Positions 6,938 through 12,422 are shown, numbered from the stretch's first letter. The stretch is DNA of 17,855 bases from an uncultured Microcaldota archaeon (GCA_903923795.1 CAIXYX010000005.1:1-17855); one strand, 5' to 3'. The notes: a model not told the origin generated them from the letters alone. Numbers and translations: made by a program.

Positions 6938-8065
6938 ATGAAAACGATAACAAACACGAAATTCGCGGATTCGAAGTTCGCGAACACCATGAAGAAAGTC
7001 GGTCGCGAAATCAAGTTCGCGGCCAAGGACCCCAAGGCCTATTTCGCCCTGGGCGTGGCTCTCGCGTTGCCGCTGGTCACCAGCAACCTGAAGGGCCAGG
7101 AATTGGATTCGACTTCCAATATCCGCAAGGATAACTCTGCAATCTTCTTGCAGTTGAACAATACATCAAGTATTGAAAGTGTGCTCGGCACTCTGGACGC
7201 GAAAGCGAAGACGCCCGCGGATACCACCAAAAACCAGACAGCCGTGGACTCGACGAAGAAGACCCAGAAAGTGCTTGAAATCGGCGGAGCGTACGACAAC
7301 ACCGCCATCAAGCCCACCGCGACGGTCGACCAGCTCAATTTCAACGGACTCGACGCGTTCGTGAAATGGAAAATCGATTCGCAGAACGTGCTTAGCGCGG
7401 ATGGATACTTCTTGCAGGATGGCAAGACATTTAGCACCGATTCGACGACCTTTATCGGCGGTGCGTCGGTCAACTACGTATACACCCCCATAAAGACGCC
7501 GGCTTACGGCCTCGAGTTCGAGACAAAGGCATACTGGAACAACAATGCGCAACTGCAGAACCCCAACCAGGCTGCCAACGCCTTTGGCTTGACTACGAGC
7601 GTCAGCGGATATCGGCCCTTCATGACGCCTTGGACCCAGAGCGGTCTCAAAATCAATTTTGGCGCTGAAGAGCGCAAGGGAGCTAAAAAGATCGCGTATG
7701 GATACTCGATCACACCCTTCCTCCGCTTCAACACCGCGAATGTCACCATCTCCGCTGGAGAGGGCATTCTGTTCAAGCAGACAGGCTTGACATACGGCAC
7801 CAAGGGAATTAACATGGCATTCGTGCCAGACGCCCAACCCTACATGCAGACTGTTATTGACGCCCAACTCAAGTTCTCCGAGGATGTCTCGGTGAGCGGC
7901 AACGCGACAGTCGGCATCAACCAGCAGGTGTTCGGAGTCTACCTGACGACCACCGTCTTGGACCTCGTGAGCACCATCGGGGCGGAGTCTGTGAATATGG
8001 CCACAGTCAATGGCCAGAAGATTACAGGCTTGCGCTTCAGCTACAGCGCGCCCGTGAATTGGTAG
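6938..8065 (+). CDS. Secreted beta-rich protein resembling an outer-membrane beta-barrel
   Basis: An unrecognised 375-residue protein. A long basic N-region (1-33, with a KFADSKFANTM duplication) leads into the hydrophobic stretch AYFALGVALALPLVTS (about 35-50), which reads as a signal peptide cleaved near NLKGQ. Residues 51-110 are Ser/Thr/Asn-rich and low in hydrophobics. From about 110 to the end the sequence alternates polar and hydrophobic or aromatic residues in strands of 8-12 (for example GYSITPFLRFN, INMAFVPD, VFGVYLTTTVLD) with Gly/Asn turns, and it ends in strand GLRFSYSAPVNW with a terminal Trp. That pattern is typical of bacterial outer-membrane barrels and unusual in an archaeon. 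It stands alone with its own promoter, a GGTGAT ribosome binding site and a structured 3' region. A porin-like or adhesive cell-surface role is possible but unproven. Confidence 0.7.
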   Translation: MKTITNTKFADSKFANTMKKVGREIKFAAKDPKAYFALGVALALPLVTSNLKGQELDSTSNIRKDNSAIFLQLNNTSSIESVLGTLDAKAKTPADTTKNQTAVDSTKKTQKVLEIGGAYDNTAIKPTATVDQLNFNGLDAFVKWKIDSQNVLSADGYFLQDGKTFSTDSTTFIGGASVNYVYTPIKTPAYGLEFETKAYWNNNAQLQNPNQAANAFGLTTSVSGYRPFMTPWTQSGLKINFGAEERKGAKKIAYGYSITPFLRFNTANVTISAGEGILFKQTGLTYGTKGINMAFVPDAQPYMQTVIDAQLKFSEDVSVSGNATVGINQQVFGVYLTTTVLDLVSTIGAESVNMATVNGQKITGLRFSYSAPVNW

Positions 8066-8069
8066 TTTC

Positions 8070-8257
8070 GGTGATTGGGCAATGCAGACGTTGAGCGTTT
8101 TTGCGCTCCCGTCCAAGCCCTTCCGACCCTCTTCAACCACCGACTGGTGGGGAAGTTCGGTCTCTTGGTGAATGGATTGGCGTAACGGGGCGCATTATCC
8201 GTCTTGTACGCTGATGCCCCCGATACGCCGGGACACAGCCATTCCCAAACAATCACC
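8070..8257 (+). ncRNA. Candidate structured RNA with a closing stem and three arms
   Basis: Beginning 4 bp after the barrel gene stop, GGTGATTG (8070-8077) pairs with CAATCACC (8250-8257). Inside lie three arms. Arm 1 is GGGC/GCCC (8077-8080/8117-8120, sharing base 8077 with the closing stem), GACG/CGTC (8087-8090/8110-8113) and GAGCG/CGCTC (8093-8097/8104-8108). Arm 2 is CCGA/TCGG (8123-8126/8157-8160), CTTC/GAAG (8131-8134/8152-8155) and CCACC/GGTGG (8137-8141/8146-8150). Arm 3 is GAATGG/CCATTC (8170-8175/8239-8244), GGCGTA/TACGCC (8179-8184/8224-8229) and GGGGC/GCCCC (8187-8191/8216-8220). A T-rich terminator follows on the same strand. Signature motifs of RNase P RNA, SRP RNA or 5S rRNA were not found. 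It may be a stable 3' UTR, a processed RNA or an independent gene. Confidence 0.45.
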
Positions 8258-8270
8258 CCAACTTTCCAGC

Positions 8271-8322
8271 CCGGACCCCATGACCGGCCGGAGGTTATTT
8301 TTCCTTTTTTCGTTTCTTCTTT
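8271..8322 (+). terminator. Terminator after the structured RNA
   Basis: CCGG (8271-8274) can pair with CCGG (8284-8287), and the T-rich stretch from 8295 to 8322 follows. It marks the likely 3' end of the transcript covering the barrel gene and the structured RNA. Confidence 0.5.
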
Positions 8323-8370
8323 CAATCATATTGCAAATCGGATAGGCAAATTATTCTCTTCGTAATTCGT

Positions 8371-8444
8371 AGGGGGGTATCAGAAAGGAGCGTGGAAAAT
8401 GAAGGGGGGACTTTGGCCTTTCTTGTGCTCCCCCCTGCGTTTTT
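8371..8444 (+). promoter_or_regulatory. Mutually exclusive hairpins followed by a T run
   Basis: One fold pairs AGGGGGG (8371-8377) with CCCCCCT (8430-8436) and, inside it, AGAAAGG (8382-8388) with CCTTTCT (8417-8423). The other pairs GGGGGGA (8404-8410) with TCCCCCC (8429-8435). Both compete for the same C run. TGCG and then five T (8440-8444) follow, giving an attenuator-like shape ahead of two amino-acid-sensor-like ACT genes. However, a TATA box at 8469-8477 lies downstream, so the element may instead end upstream transcription or belong to a small RNA. Confidence 0.4.
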
Positions 8445-8468
8445 CGAATGTTTCAAATTTTACATGGT

Positions 8469-8477
8469 CTATTTAAT
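8469..8477 (+). promoter_or_regulatory. TATA box of the first ACT gene
   Basis: CTATTTAAT lies 35-43 bp before the ATG at 8512, with GAGGT (8500-8504) as ribosome binding site in the short leader. The two ACT genes probably share this promoter. Confidence 0.5.
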
Positions 8478-8511
8478 GTTTCCCGTCCATTCCCAAATAG
8501 AGGTTTAGCTC

Positions 8512-8907
8512 ATGAAACAAATCACCGTAGTCGTAGATGACAAAGTGGGACTGCTCGCCGACATCTCCTACCTGCTGGGCCGCTCGAAAGTCAACATAGA
8601 CGCCATCAGCGTGGGCGTTGTGGGCGGAAAATCCATAGTCACTTTATCAGTCAAGGACAACAAGCGCGCCCTGGAAGTGCTGGCCGCCAACGGCTACTAC
8701 TGCCTCGAGGCCGACAGTTTGGTGGCGAAACTCGAGAACAAGCCGGGCGAACTGGCCAAGATGTCGCGGTTGTTGGCCGACAACAAGGTCAACATCGAGA
8801 ACATCACCGTTCTTAGCCAAGATGAGAGTTTTTCCGTATATTCGTTGCGCGTGGACAAGCCGTCGAAGGCCGAGAAGCTTTTGGCGCCGTACATCCATTC
8901 GGAATAA
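8512..8907 (+). CDS. Double ACT-domain protein (first copy)
   Basis: A 131-residue protein made of two ACT domains and nothing else. The first (about 1-65) begins MKQITVVVDDKVGLLADISYLLG, and the second (about 70-131) has VAKLENKPGELAKMSRLLADNKVNIENI. ACT domains bind amino acids or other small ligands, usually at a dimer interface, and control enzymes or transcription. A protein of only ACT domains is likely a sensor acting on a partner. The KVGLLADIS and KPGELAKMS turns are the usual ligand-loop positions. A GAGGT ribosome binding site precedes the ATG by 7 nt. A close paralogue starts 32 bp downstream. The target enzyme or regulator is not visible. Confidence 0.85.
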   Translation: MKQITVVVDDKVGLLADISYLLGRSKVNIDAISVGVVGGKSIVTLSVKDNKRALEVLAANGYYCLEADSLVAKLENKPGELAKMSRLLADNKVNIENITVLSQDESFSVYSLRVDKPSKAEKLLAPYIHSE

Positions 8908-8938
8908 GCGCAGGGCAATTATGGGGGGAAGTGTTGCC

Positions 8939-9337
8939 ATGAAACAGCTCACCATCGTCACCGATGACAAGGTCGGCCTCCTCGCCGATGTTTCCTATCT
9001 CCTTGGCAGGGCCAAGATAAACATAGAATCCATCTCGGCGGTCGTGTCGGGGGGGAAAGCGTTCTTCTCAATTGGCGTGCGCGACGACACTCGCGTGAGC
9101 CAGGTTTTGAAGGCCAATGGCTACAATGTGATTTCCTCTGACATGCTCGTCGTGAAACTGGAGGACAAACCCGGTGAATTGGCCCGCGTGTCGAAGCTGC
9201 TCTCGGATGCGGGCGTGTCAATCGAGAATGTGGCTATACTCGCGAAAGCGGACGAGATGGTGTTCGACTGCCTCAAAGTCGACAAGACGGAGAAGGCGCG
9301 CAAATTATTGGGCCCGCTGCTTGATTTGGAGCGCTAA
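8939..9337 (+). CDS. Double ACT-domain protein (second copy)
   Basis: A 132-residue paralogue of the preceding gene, with the same two-domain order: MKQLTIVTDDKVGLLADVSYLLGRAK at the start and VVKLEDKPGELARVSKLLSDAGVSIENV in the second half. Most positions are shared by eye, including the ligand-loop glycines. Differences cluster around the middle of domain 1 (VVSGGKAFFSIG versus VVGGKSIVTLSV) and the end of domain 2. The ATG at 8939 aligns exactly with the start of the first copy; an in-frame ATG at 8921 would add six residues, MGGSVA. The two genes are probably co-transcribed after tandem duplication and may form a heteromer or sense different ligands. A T-rich region follows. Confidence 0.85.
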   Translation: MKQLTIVTDDKVGLLADVSYLLGRAKINIESISAVVSGGKAFFSIGVRDDTRVSQVLKANGYNVISSDMLVVKLEDKPGELARVSKLLSDAGVSIENVAILAKADEMVFDCLKVDKTEKARKLLGPLLDLER

Positions 9338-9407
9338 GAATTTTATCTCAATTTTAATCTCAAATTTATTGAGTGTTCGTAATAATTTATTCGTGTAGCG
9401 TCAAGGA

Positions 9408-9419
9408 TAATTTAATAAA
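9408..9419 (+). promoter_or_regulatory. TATA box of the homing endonuclease gene
   Basis: AT-rich ATAATTTAATAAA-type sequence 22-33 bp before the ATG at 9441. There is no ribosome binding site, so the mRNA is probably leaderless. Confidence 0.45.
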
Positions 9420-9440
9420 TCATCGTCGTGAAATATCTTC

Positions 9441-10373
9441 ATGCGCTTGATTTTCAAAAAAGGCAAGCAACTAGAGTTCCTGCTTCACTTCAAGGAATCG
9501 CAAAATGCGAAAAACTGGACTGATTTAGCGAAACTCCTCCACGTCAGTCCGAATGCCCTAAAGGAATGGAGATATGAAACTGCCTCGTTGCCATCGAAAA
9601 TTTATTCCCAAATAGACCCGTCTGGCCTCTATCAGCATTGGATAATCGAGAAAAGAAAGAATTCGTGGGGTCAGTCTCTGGGCGGCAAAAACTCGCTATC
9701 AGGACGTAACGTAATCAAAATCCCTACCGATTCTCCCCGTTTGGCGGAATTTTTCGGAATAATCCTCGGCGATGGTAATGTCTATGTCAACAAGAAGTAC
9801 GGCGCATATCAGATACGGATAGCATGCCATCCGATCCAAGAACGTGAATATGCCAGTTTCATCTCTGATCTGCTCAAGGAGCTTTTTGATTTGAAACCTT
9901 CGCTGACAAGGCGCGGGCTGGGTTTGTATGTTTGTATTGACAGCCGAGAACTTGCGGATTATCTCATCCAAAATCTTCCGGGGTTGAAATCTAGTTTTTC
10001 CTATCCATCATGGATAATCAATGACTCTGAGTGCCTGAAATCTTTTGTCCGCGGCCTGATTGACACCGATGGTTCAATCTATCGCCTCTCGAACAAGAAC
10101 CCAAACACGATTCGCATCAGCTTCAAGAACGTCGACAAATCATTTTTGTCCGCCATGCACAAAGCATTGTTGAAACTGGGTTTCCACCCGAGCAAATTGA
10201 TATATGGCAATATTTTCCTGACAAGAAAAGCAGACACTGGCCGCTATTTAAAAGAAATAGGGTTCAATAATACGAAGCATAGGAAGCGATTATCGGAGAT
10301 AGCCCCATCGTATAGCGGTCAAATTCCCGGGCAGACAGATTTGAACGGGGAGACTAAGTACATCGGGCTCTGA
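9441..10373 (+). CDS. LAGLIDADG homing endonuclease running into tRNA-Gln
   Basis: A 310-residue DNA endonuclease of the single-chain LAGLIDADG type, which cuts a long target site and spreads its own gene. An N-terminal helix-turn-helix (about 26-48) binds DNA. The two active-site helices are FFGIILGDG (104-112, Asp111) and VRGLIDTDG (203-211, Asp210), both with the acidic residue needed for cutting. A family-like ending, LKEIGFNNTKHRKRLSEI, is followed by 23 residues encoded by the 5' part of tRNA-Gln, with the stop at 10371-10373 in its anticodon loop. The gene is more AT-rich than its neighbours, suggesting transfer. It is not inside an intron of that tRNA but abuts it, and the tRNA promoter lies inside its coding region. 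The adjacent tRNA may be the homing target. Confidence 0.88.
   Translation: MRLIFKKGKQLEFLLHFKESQNAKNWTDLAKLLHVSPNALKEWRYETASLPSKIYSQIDPSGLYQHWIIEKRKNSWGQSLGGKNSLSGRNVIKIPTDSPRLAEFFGIILGDGNVYVNKKYGAYQIRIACHPIQEREYASFISDLLKELFDLKPSLTRRGLGLYVCIDSRELADYLIQNLPGLKSSFSYPSWIINDSECLKSFVRGLIDTDGSIYRLSNKNPNTIRISFKNVDKSFLSAMHKALLKLGFHPSKLIYGNIFLTRKADTGRYLKEIGFNNTKHRKRLSEIAPSYSGQIPGQTDLNGETKYIGL
10245..10254 (+). promoter_or_regulatory. TATA box of tRNA-Gln inside the endonuclease gene
   Basis: TATTTAAAAG, a strong archaeal TATA sequence, lies 47-56 bp before the first base of tRNA-Gln and also encodes endonuclease residues within GRYLKE. Transcription would start near 10277 and give a 5' leader of about 24 nt to be removed by RNase P. 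Confidence 0.45.
10323..10357 (+). other. D-loop intron of tRNA-Gln (35 bases)
   Basis: A non-canonical intron between tRNA positions 21 and 22. It folds into a bulge-helix-bulge: GGTC (exon) pairs with GACT (intron 3' part) over 4 bp, with 3-base bulges AAA and AAG on the two strands. An inner helix TTCCCG/CGGGGA (10324-10329/10346-10351) encloses a 16-base loop. Cutting after the second base of each bulge gives exactly the D-loop and D-stem of a normal tRNA. Confidence 0.78.
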
Positions 10374-10396
10374 AGCCAACGCGTGTTGGCGGGGGA
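10374..10396 (+). other. Canonical 37/38 intron of tRNA-Gln (23 bases)
   Basis: Between tRNA positions 37 and 38. The bulge-helix-bulge consists of CTCT paired with GGGG (with G-U pairs), identical GAA bulges on both strands, and an inner helix GCCAAC/GTTGGC closed by the loop GCGT. Cutting after the second base of each bulge joins CTCTGA to ACCCGA, restoring a 7-base anticodon loop. Confidence 0.85.
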
Positions 10397-10454
10397 ACCC
10401 GAGAACATCGGTTCGAATCCGATTGGGGCTATTTTCGCTTCCTATACCTGATTA

Positions 10455-10527
10455 TGGACCCGGAGCGAATCGAACGCTCAGTCTTCTGCGTGTAAGGCAG
10501 ACGTGTTAACCATTCCACCACGGGTCC
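10455..10527 (-). tRNA. trnV: tRNA-Val (anticodon UAC)
   Basis: A 73-base intronless cloverleaf on the reverse strand. The acceptor is GGACCCG/CGGGTCC with discriminator A, and the D-arm pairs GTG with CAC around a loop containing GG. The anticodon stem is TCTGC/GCAGA with loop CTTACAC (anticodon TAC), the variable region AGACT, and the T-arm GAGCG-TTCGATT-CGCTC. No CCA is encoded. It converges with tRNA-Gln. Confidence 0.92.
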
Positions 10528-10550
10528 TTGTGAAACTAATGCCCTCGCGT

Positions 10551-10560
10551 CTTTTTATTC
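10551..10560. promoter_or_regulatory. Shared AT box between tRNA-Val and the DUF424 gene
   Basis: Reverse-strand reading GAATAAAAAG lies 24-33 bp before the tRNA-Val 5' end. The same box read forward (CTTTTTATTC) lies 21-30 bp before the ATG at 10581. One box could therefore serve both divergent transcripts, the forward one being leaderless. Confidence 0.4.
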
Positions 10561-10580
10561 CGTGCGTACATTTCTTTGAC

Positions 10581-10946
10581 ATGCCACCCAAATCTTCCTC
10601 GAAAGTCAAAGCAGGCATTACTGCCAAGAAATCCAAATCGTCGCTGATAAATTTCCGCCTCTACAAGCAGGCAAACGACACCGTCCTCGCAGCCGCCGAT
10701 TCCGAGTGCTTGGGCAAGAAATACTCAAGCAACGGCCGTGTGCTCGACCTCATAAAATACGCCTCATTCTACGGCGAGGAGACGACGGACGCGGATGGTC
10801 TTTCGGCCCATCTCTCGACCTGCACATCGGCGAATCTCGTCGGCGAGATGGCGGTCGGCGTTGCCGTGCGCATGGGCATGGTAATTGGCGCGCATGTGGT
10901 GAAAATCGGGGGCGTGCCTCATGTGCAGCTCTATAGGGCCGATTAA
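10581..10946 (+). CDS. DUF424 family protein
   Basis: A 121-residue protein of the archaeal DUF424 family (COG2412), whose exact role is not established; it often lies near translation genes and RNA binding has been suggested. After a basic N-terminal stretch of about 20 residues, MPPKSSSKVKAGITAKK, the domain runs from FRLYKQANDTVLAAADSECLGKKY through GRVLDLIKYASFYGEE and ANLVGEMAVGVAVRMG to KIGGVPHVQLY. The blocks LGK, FYGEE, ANLVGE and GVPHVQ are the family signature. The start at ATG 10581 avoids overlap with tRNA-Val and has an AT box 21-30 bp upstream; the longer frame from 10503 would run antisense through the tRNA. The basic N-terminal extension is the only unusual part. Confidence 0.85.
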   Translation: MPPKSSSKVKAGITAKKSKSSLINFRLYKQANDTVLAAADSECLGKKYSSNGRVLDLIKYASFYGEETTDADGLSAHLSTCTSANLVGEMAVGVAVRMGMVIGAHVVKIGGVPHVQLYRAD

Positions 10947-11014
10947 TAAAGGGGTTCGGGCGACGGGCAATTCCCCTCATTTTAACCCCATTTCACGTCG
11001 AAGTGGCGCAAAGC

Positions 11015-11029
11015 CTTTTAAAATAAAAG
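11015..11029 (+). promoter_or_regulatory. TATA box of the PRC-barrel gene
   Basis: CTTTTAAAATAAAAG lies about 47-61 bp before the ATG at 11076. The transcript would start near 11045 with a leader of about 30 nt that contains AGGTGGT as ribosome binding site. Confidence 0.5.
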
Positions 11030-11075
11030 GTGGTAGCGCATAGACAGTGAAGAGAAATTCATCAAGGTGGTACTA

Positions 11076-11330
11076 ATGACGAAGATCGTCATCGCCAAGC
11101 AGTTAGCAGGCAAGAAAATCATCACAAACGACGGCGAAGAGCTGGGCAAGCTTATCGACCTCAACGTCCACGACGTGAGCGGAAAGATCGAGAGCATGCT
11201 GGTCGAGCCCAACCTCGACAACGGCACGGCGCGCGCCATGACGAAGGAGGAGGGCCTCATCCTCATCCCCTACGCGTCGGTGCTCGCCTCCTCCGACCAC
11301 ATCATCGTCGACAAGAAAGCGATCCACTAA
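11076..11330 (+). CDS. PRC-barrel domain protein
   Basis: An 84-residue protein consisting of one PRC-barrel, a small beta-barrel used for protein contacts. It shows IVIAKQLAGKKIITNDGEELGKLIDLNVHDVSGKIESMLVEP, the usual opening of the fold, and closes with LILIPYASVLASSDHIIVDKKAIH. In haloarchaea, short PRC-barrel proteins (CdpB) work with SepF in cell division; others act in RNA processing. The sequence cannot separate these roles. AGGTGGT (11065-11071) lies 4 nt before the ATG at 11076; the GTG at 11067 in the same frame is part of that site. It has its own promoter and is followed by a T-rich stretch. Confidence 0.85.
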   Translation: MTKIVIAKQLAGKKIITNDGEELGKLIDLNVHDVSGKIESMLVEPNLDNGTARAMTKEEGLILIPYASVLASSDHIIVDKKAIH

Positions 11331-11340
11331 GCGCCCGGAA

Positions 11341-11379
11341 TTTTTTCATTTTTAAAAATCTCATTTTCTTTTACTCTTA
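11341..11379 (+). terminator. T-rich stretch after the PRC-barrel gene
   Basis: Runs of six and four to five T follow the stop within 40 bp, before the TATA box of the next gene. This suggests the PRC-barrel gene is a single-gene unit. Confidence 0.4.
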
Positions 11380-11380
11380 G

Positions 11381-11389
11381 AAATATTTT
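11381..11389 (+). promoter_or_regulatory. TATA box of the UppP-like gene
   Basis: AAATATTTT lies 18-26 bp before the ATG at 11407, which fits a leaderless or nearly leaderless mRNA. GAGGG at 11391-11395 is too far from the ATG to be a good ribosome binding site. Confidence 0.4.
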
Positions 11390-11406
11390 TCGAGGGCAAG
11401 ACCCCC

Positions 11407-12237
11407 ATGGACCCCTTATCCATCCTCGTATTGGGCGTGGTGCAGGGCATAACCGAATGGCTGCCGGTATCGTCGAAAACCATCGACTCCTTCATCTATC
11501 TCAAATTCTTCAACGGAGACCCCAACCTCGTCCTCTACGTGCTCCTCTACCTCCATTTGGGCACTCTCCTCGCCGCCGCCATTTATTTCCGCAAACAAAT
11601 CATCGAATTGACAAAAGGCGGCTGGGCATTCGTATTCTCGAGAGGAAAAGAGACTGGCAGCGTGAAGCGCGAGACTCTCCTCTTCTACATCTTCGCCCTC
11701 GCCGGCACAGGCATATTGGCAGTCCCGCTCCTCCTGATCCAAAAGAGATATCTTCCAAACCTCGACGCCAACCTCATCTTCGTGCTCATGGGCGCGGGGC
11801 TGCTCGCCACCGCCGCCCTTCTCTACTCGCAGAGGGGCAAAGTGCGCAATCGGCCAGGCGCCGAGGCAGGATGGCTCGACGGGCTCATGACGGGCCTGAT
11901 GCAGGGCCTATCTGTCATCCCCGGAGTCTCGCGCTCGGGCTCGGCCACGAGCGCATTGGTGTGGCGCGGATTCGATCCAGCTTCAACATTCGAGCTGGCA
12001 TTCATCCTCTCGATTCCGACAGTTCTCATCGCCGAAGTCATCTTCAATTACGCGCTCGGCGCGGCGGGCGGCTCATTCCCGGCCATGGACGGGTTGGCCC
12101 TCGCATCATGCAGTTTCGTGGTCGGATTTCTCACCATAGACGCCCTTTTGCGCGTGGCGCGCAAAGTCGACCTGTCGCTCGTGGCTGCCGTTTTCGGCCT
12201 CCTGATGATTGCCGCGGGCCTCATGCAGATATCATGA
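11407..12237 (+). CDS. uppP: UppP/BacA-family polyprenyl diphosphate phosphatase
   Basis: A 276-residue polytopic membrane protein of the undecaprenyl-diphosphatase family, which recycles the lipid carrier used to build surface glycans; in archaea the substrate would be a dolichol-type phosphate. Two signature loops are visible: QGITEWLPVSS at 13-23 (QxxxE, catalytic Glu17) and PGVSRSG at 172-178 with the key Arg. About seven or eight hydrophobic helices are seen. In bacterial enzymes the first loop continues as SSSGHL with an important His; here it reads SSKTIDS, without that His, so activity or substrate may differ. It lies next to no other glycan gene, but the window also holds lipid (GGGP synthase) and surface-protein genes. 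Confidence 0.85.
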   Translation: MDPLSILVLGVVQGITEWLPVSSKTIDSFIYLKFFNGDPNLVLYVLLYLHLGTLLAAAIYFRKQIIELTKGGWAFVFSRGKETGSVKRETLLFYIFALAGTGILAVPLLLIQKRYLPNLDANLIFVLMGAGLLATAALLYSQRGKVRNRPGAEAGWLDGLMTGLMQGLSVIPGVSRSGSATSALVWRGFDPASTFELAFILSIPTVLIAEVIFNYALGAAGGSFPAMDGLALASCSFVVGFLTIDALLRVARKVDLSLVAAVFGLLMIAAGLMQIS

Positions 12238-12239
12238 AC

Positions 12240-12288
12240 AGGGCAGACTGTTTCAGCCCCCGCAGGCTGCCCGGCCCCTGCAAAACTT
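12240..12288 (+). other. Overlapping hairpins after the UppP-like gene
   Basis: GGGCAG and CTGCCC can pair across about 20 bases, and GCAGG with CCTGC within the same segment, so two hairpins overlap. No T run follows directly. They may stabilise the 3' end of the uppP mRNA or be chance in GC-rich DNA. Confidence 0.25.
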
Positions 12289-12422
12289 CGGGCATTCGGG
12301 TTAAAAACCTCCTTTTCCAAATCCCGTCGCAATGATGATATCGAGGTATTCCCGAACTGTCCCCTAGACAGAACATGTGGAAGATCTTGAGTACTGACGC
12401 AAAATTTAGCATGGGTCCTCCT

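Larger units (their letters stand above)
10301..10431 (+). tRNA. trnQ: tRNA-Gln (anticodon CUG) with two introns
   Basis: After removal of two introns the exons (10301-10322, 10358-10373, 10397-10431) form a 73-base cloverleaf. The acceptor is AGCCCCA/TGGGGCT with discriminator A, the D-stem GTAT/GTAC, and the D-loop AGCGGTCAA with its GG. The anticodon stem is TCGGG/CCCGA with loop CTCTGAA (anticodon CTG at 10370-10372), and the T-arm ATCGG-TTCGAAT-CCGAT. The first pair A1-U72 is the mark by which archaeal GatDE recognises tRNA-Gln for conversion of Glu to Gln. CCA is not encoded. The gene overlaps the last 73 bases of the homing endonuclease on the same strand and ends 23 bp before the convergent tRNA-Val. 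Confidence 0.88.

Noticed and set aside
7166..8140. Long reverse-strand reading frame of 324 codons opposite the barrel-like gene
   Set aside because: It is antisense to a gene with a signal peptide, a ribosome binding site and a promoter. It has no ribosome binding site, no domain and a composition typical of shadow frames.
8070..8257. RNase P RNA, SRP RNA or 5S rRNA
   Set aside because: A GGAAGTTCGG stretch at 8151-8160 recalls the first conserved RNase P region, but it is paired inside arm 2 and no matching second strand or ACAGAA region exists. The SRP domain IV motif and the 5S layout are also absent.
8041..8325. Reverse-strand frame of 94 codons over the structured RNA
   Set aside because: It is rich in Trp, Arg and Pro with no domain and no plausible start signal, and it is better explained by the paired RNA arms on the other strand.
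8341..8480. CRISPR-like or tandem repeats
   Set aside because: G and C runs recur but there are no regular repeats with spacers; pairing explains them better.
11457..12335. Overlapping 292-codon frame within the UppP-like gene
   Set aside because: It is His/Arg/Pro-rich, as expected of a shifted frame in GC-rich DNA, and the other frame has clear UppP motifs.
12333..12398. Possible C/D box small RNA upstream of the SDR gene
   Set aside because: ATGATGA and a later CTGA are present, but the inner boxes are degenerate, the flanks do not pair, and no guide match to rRNA was recognised.
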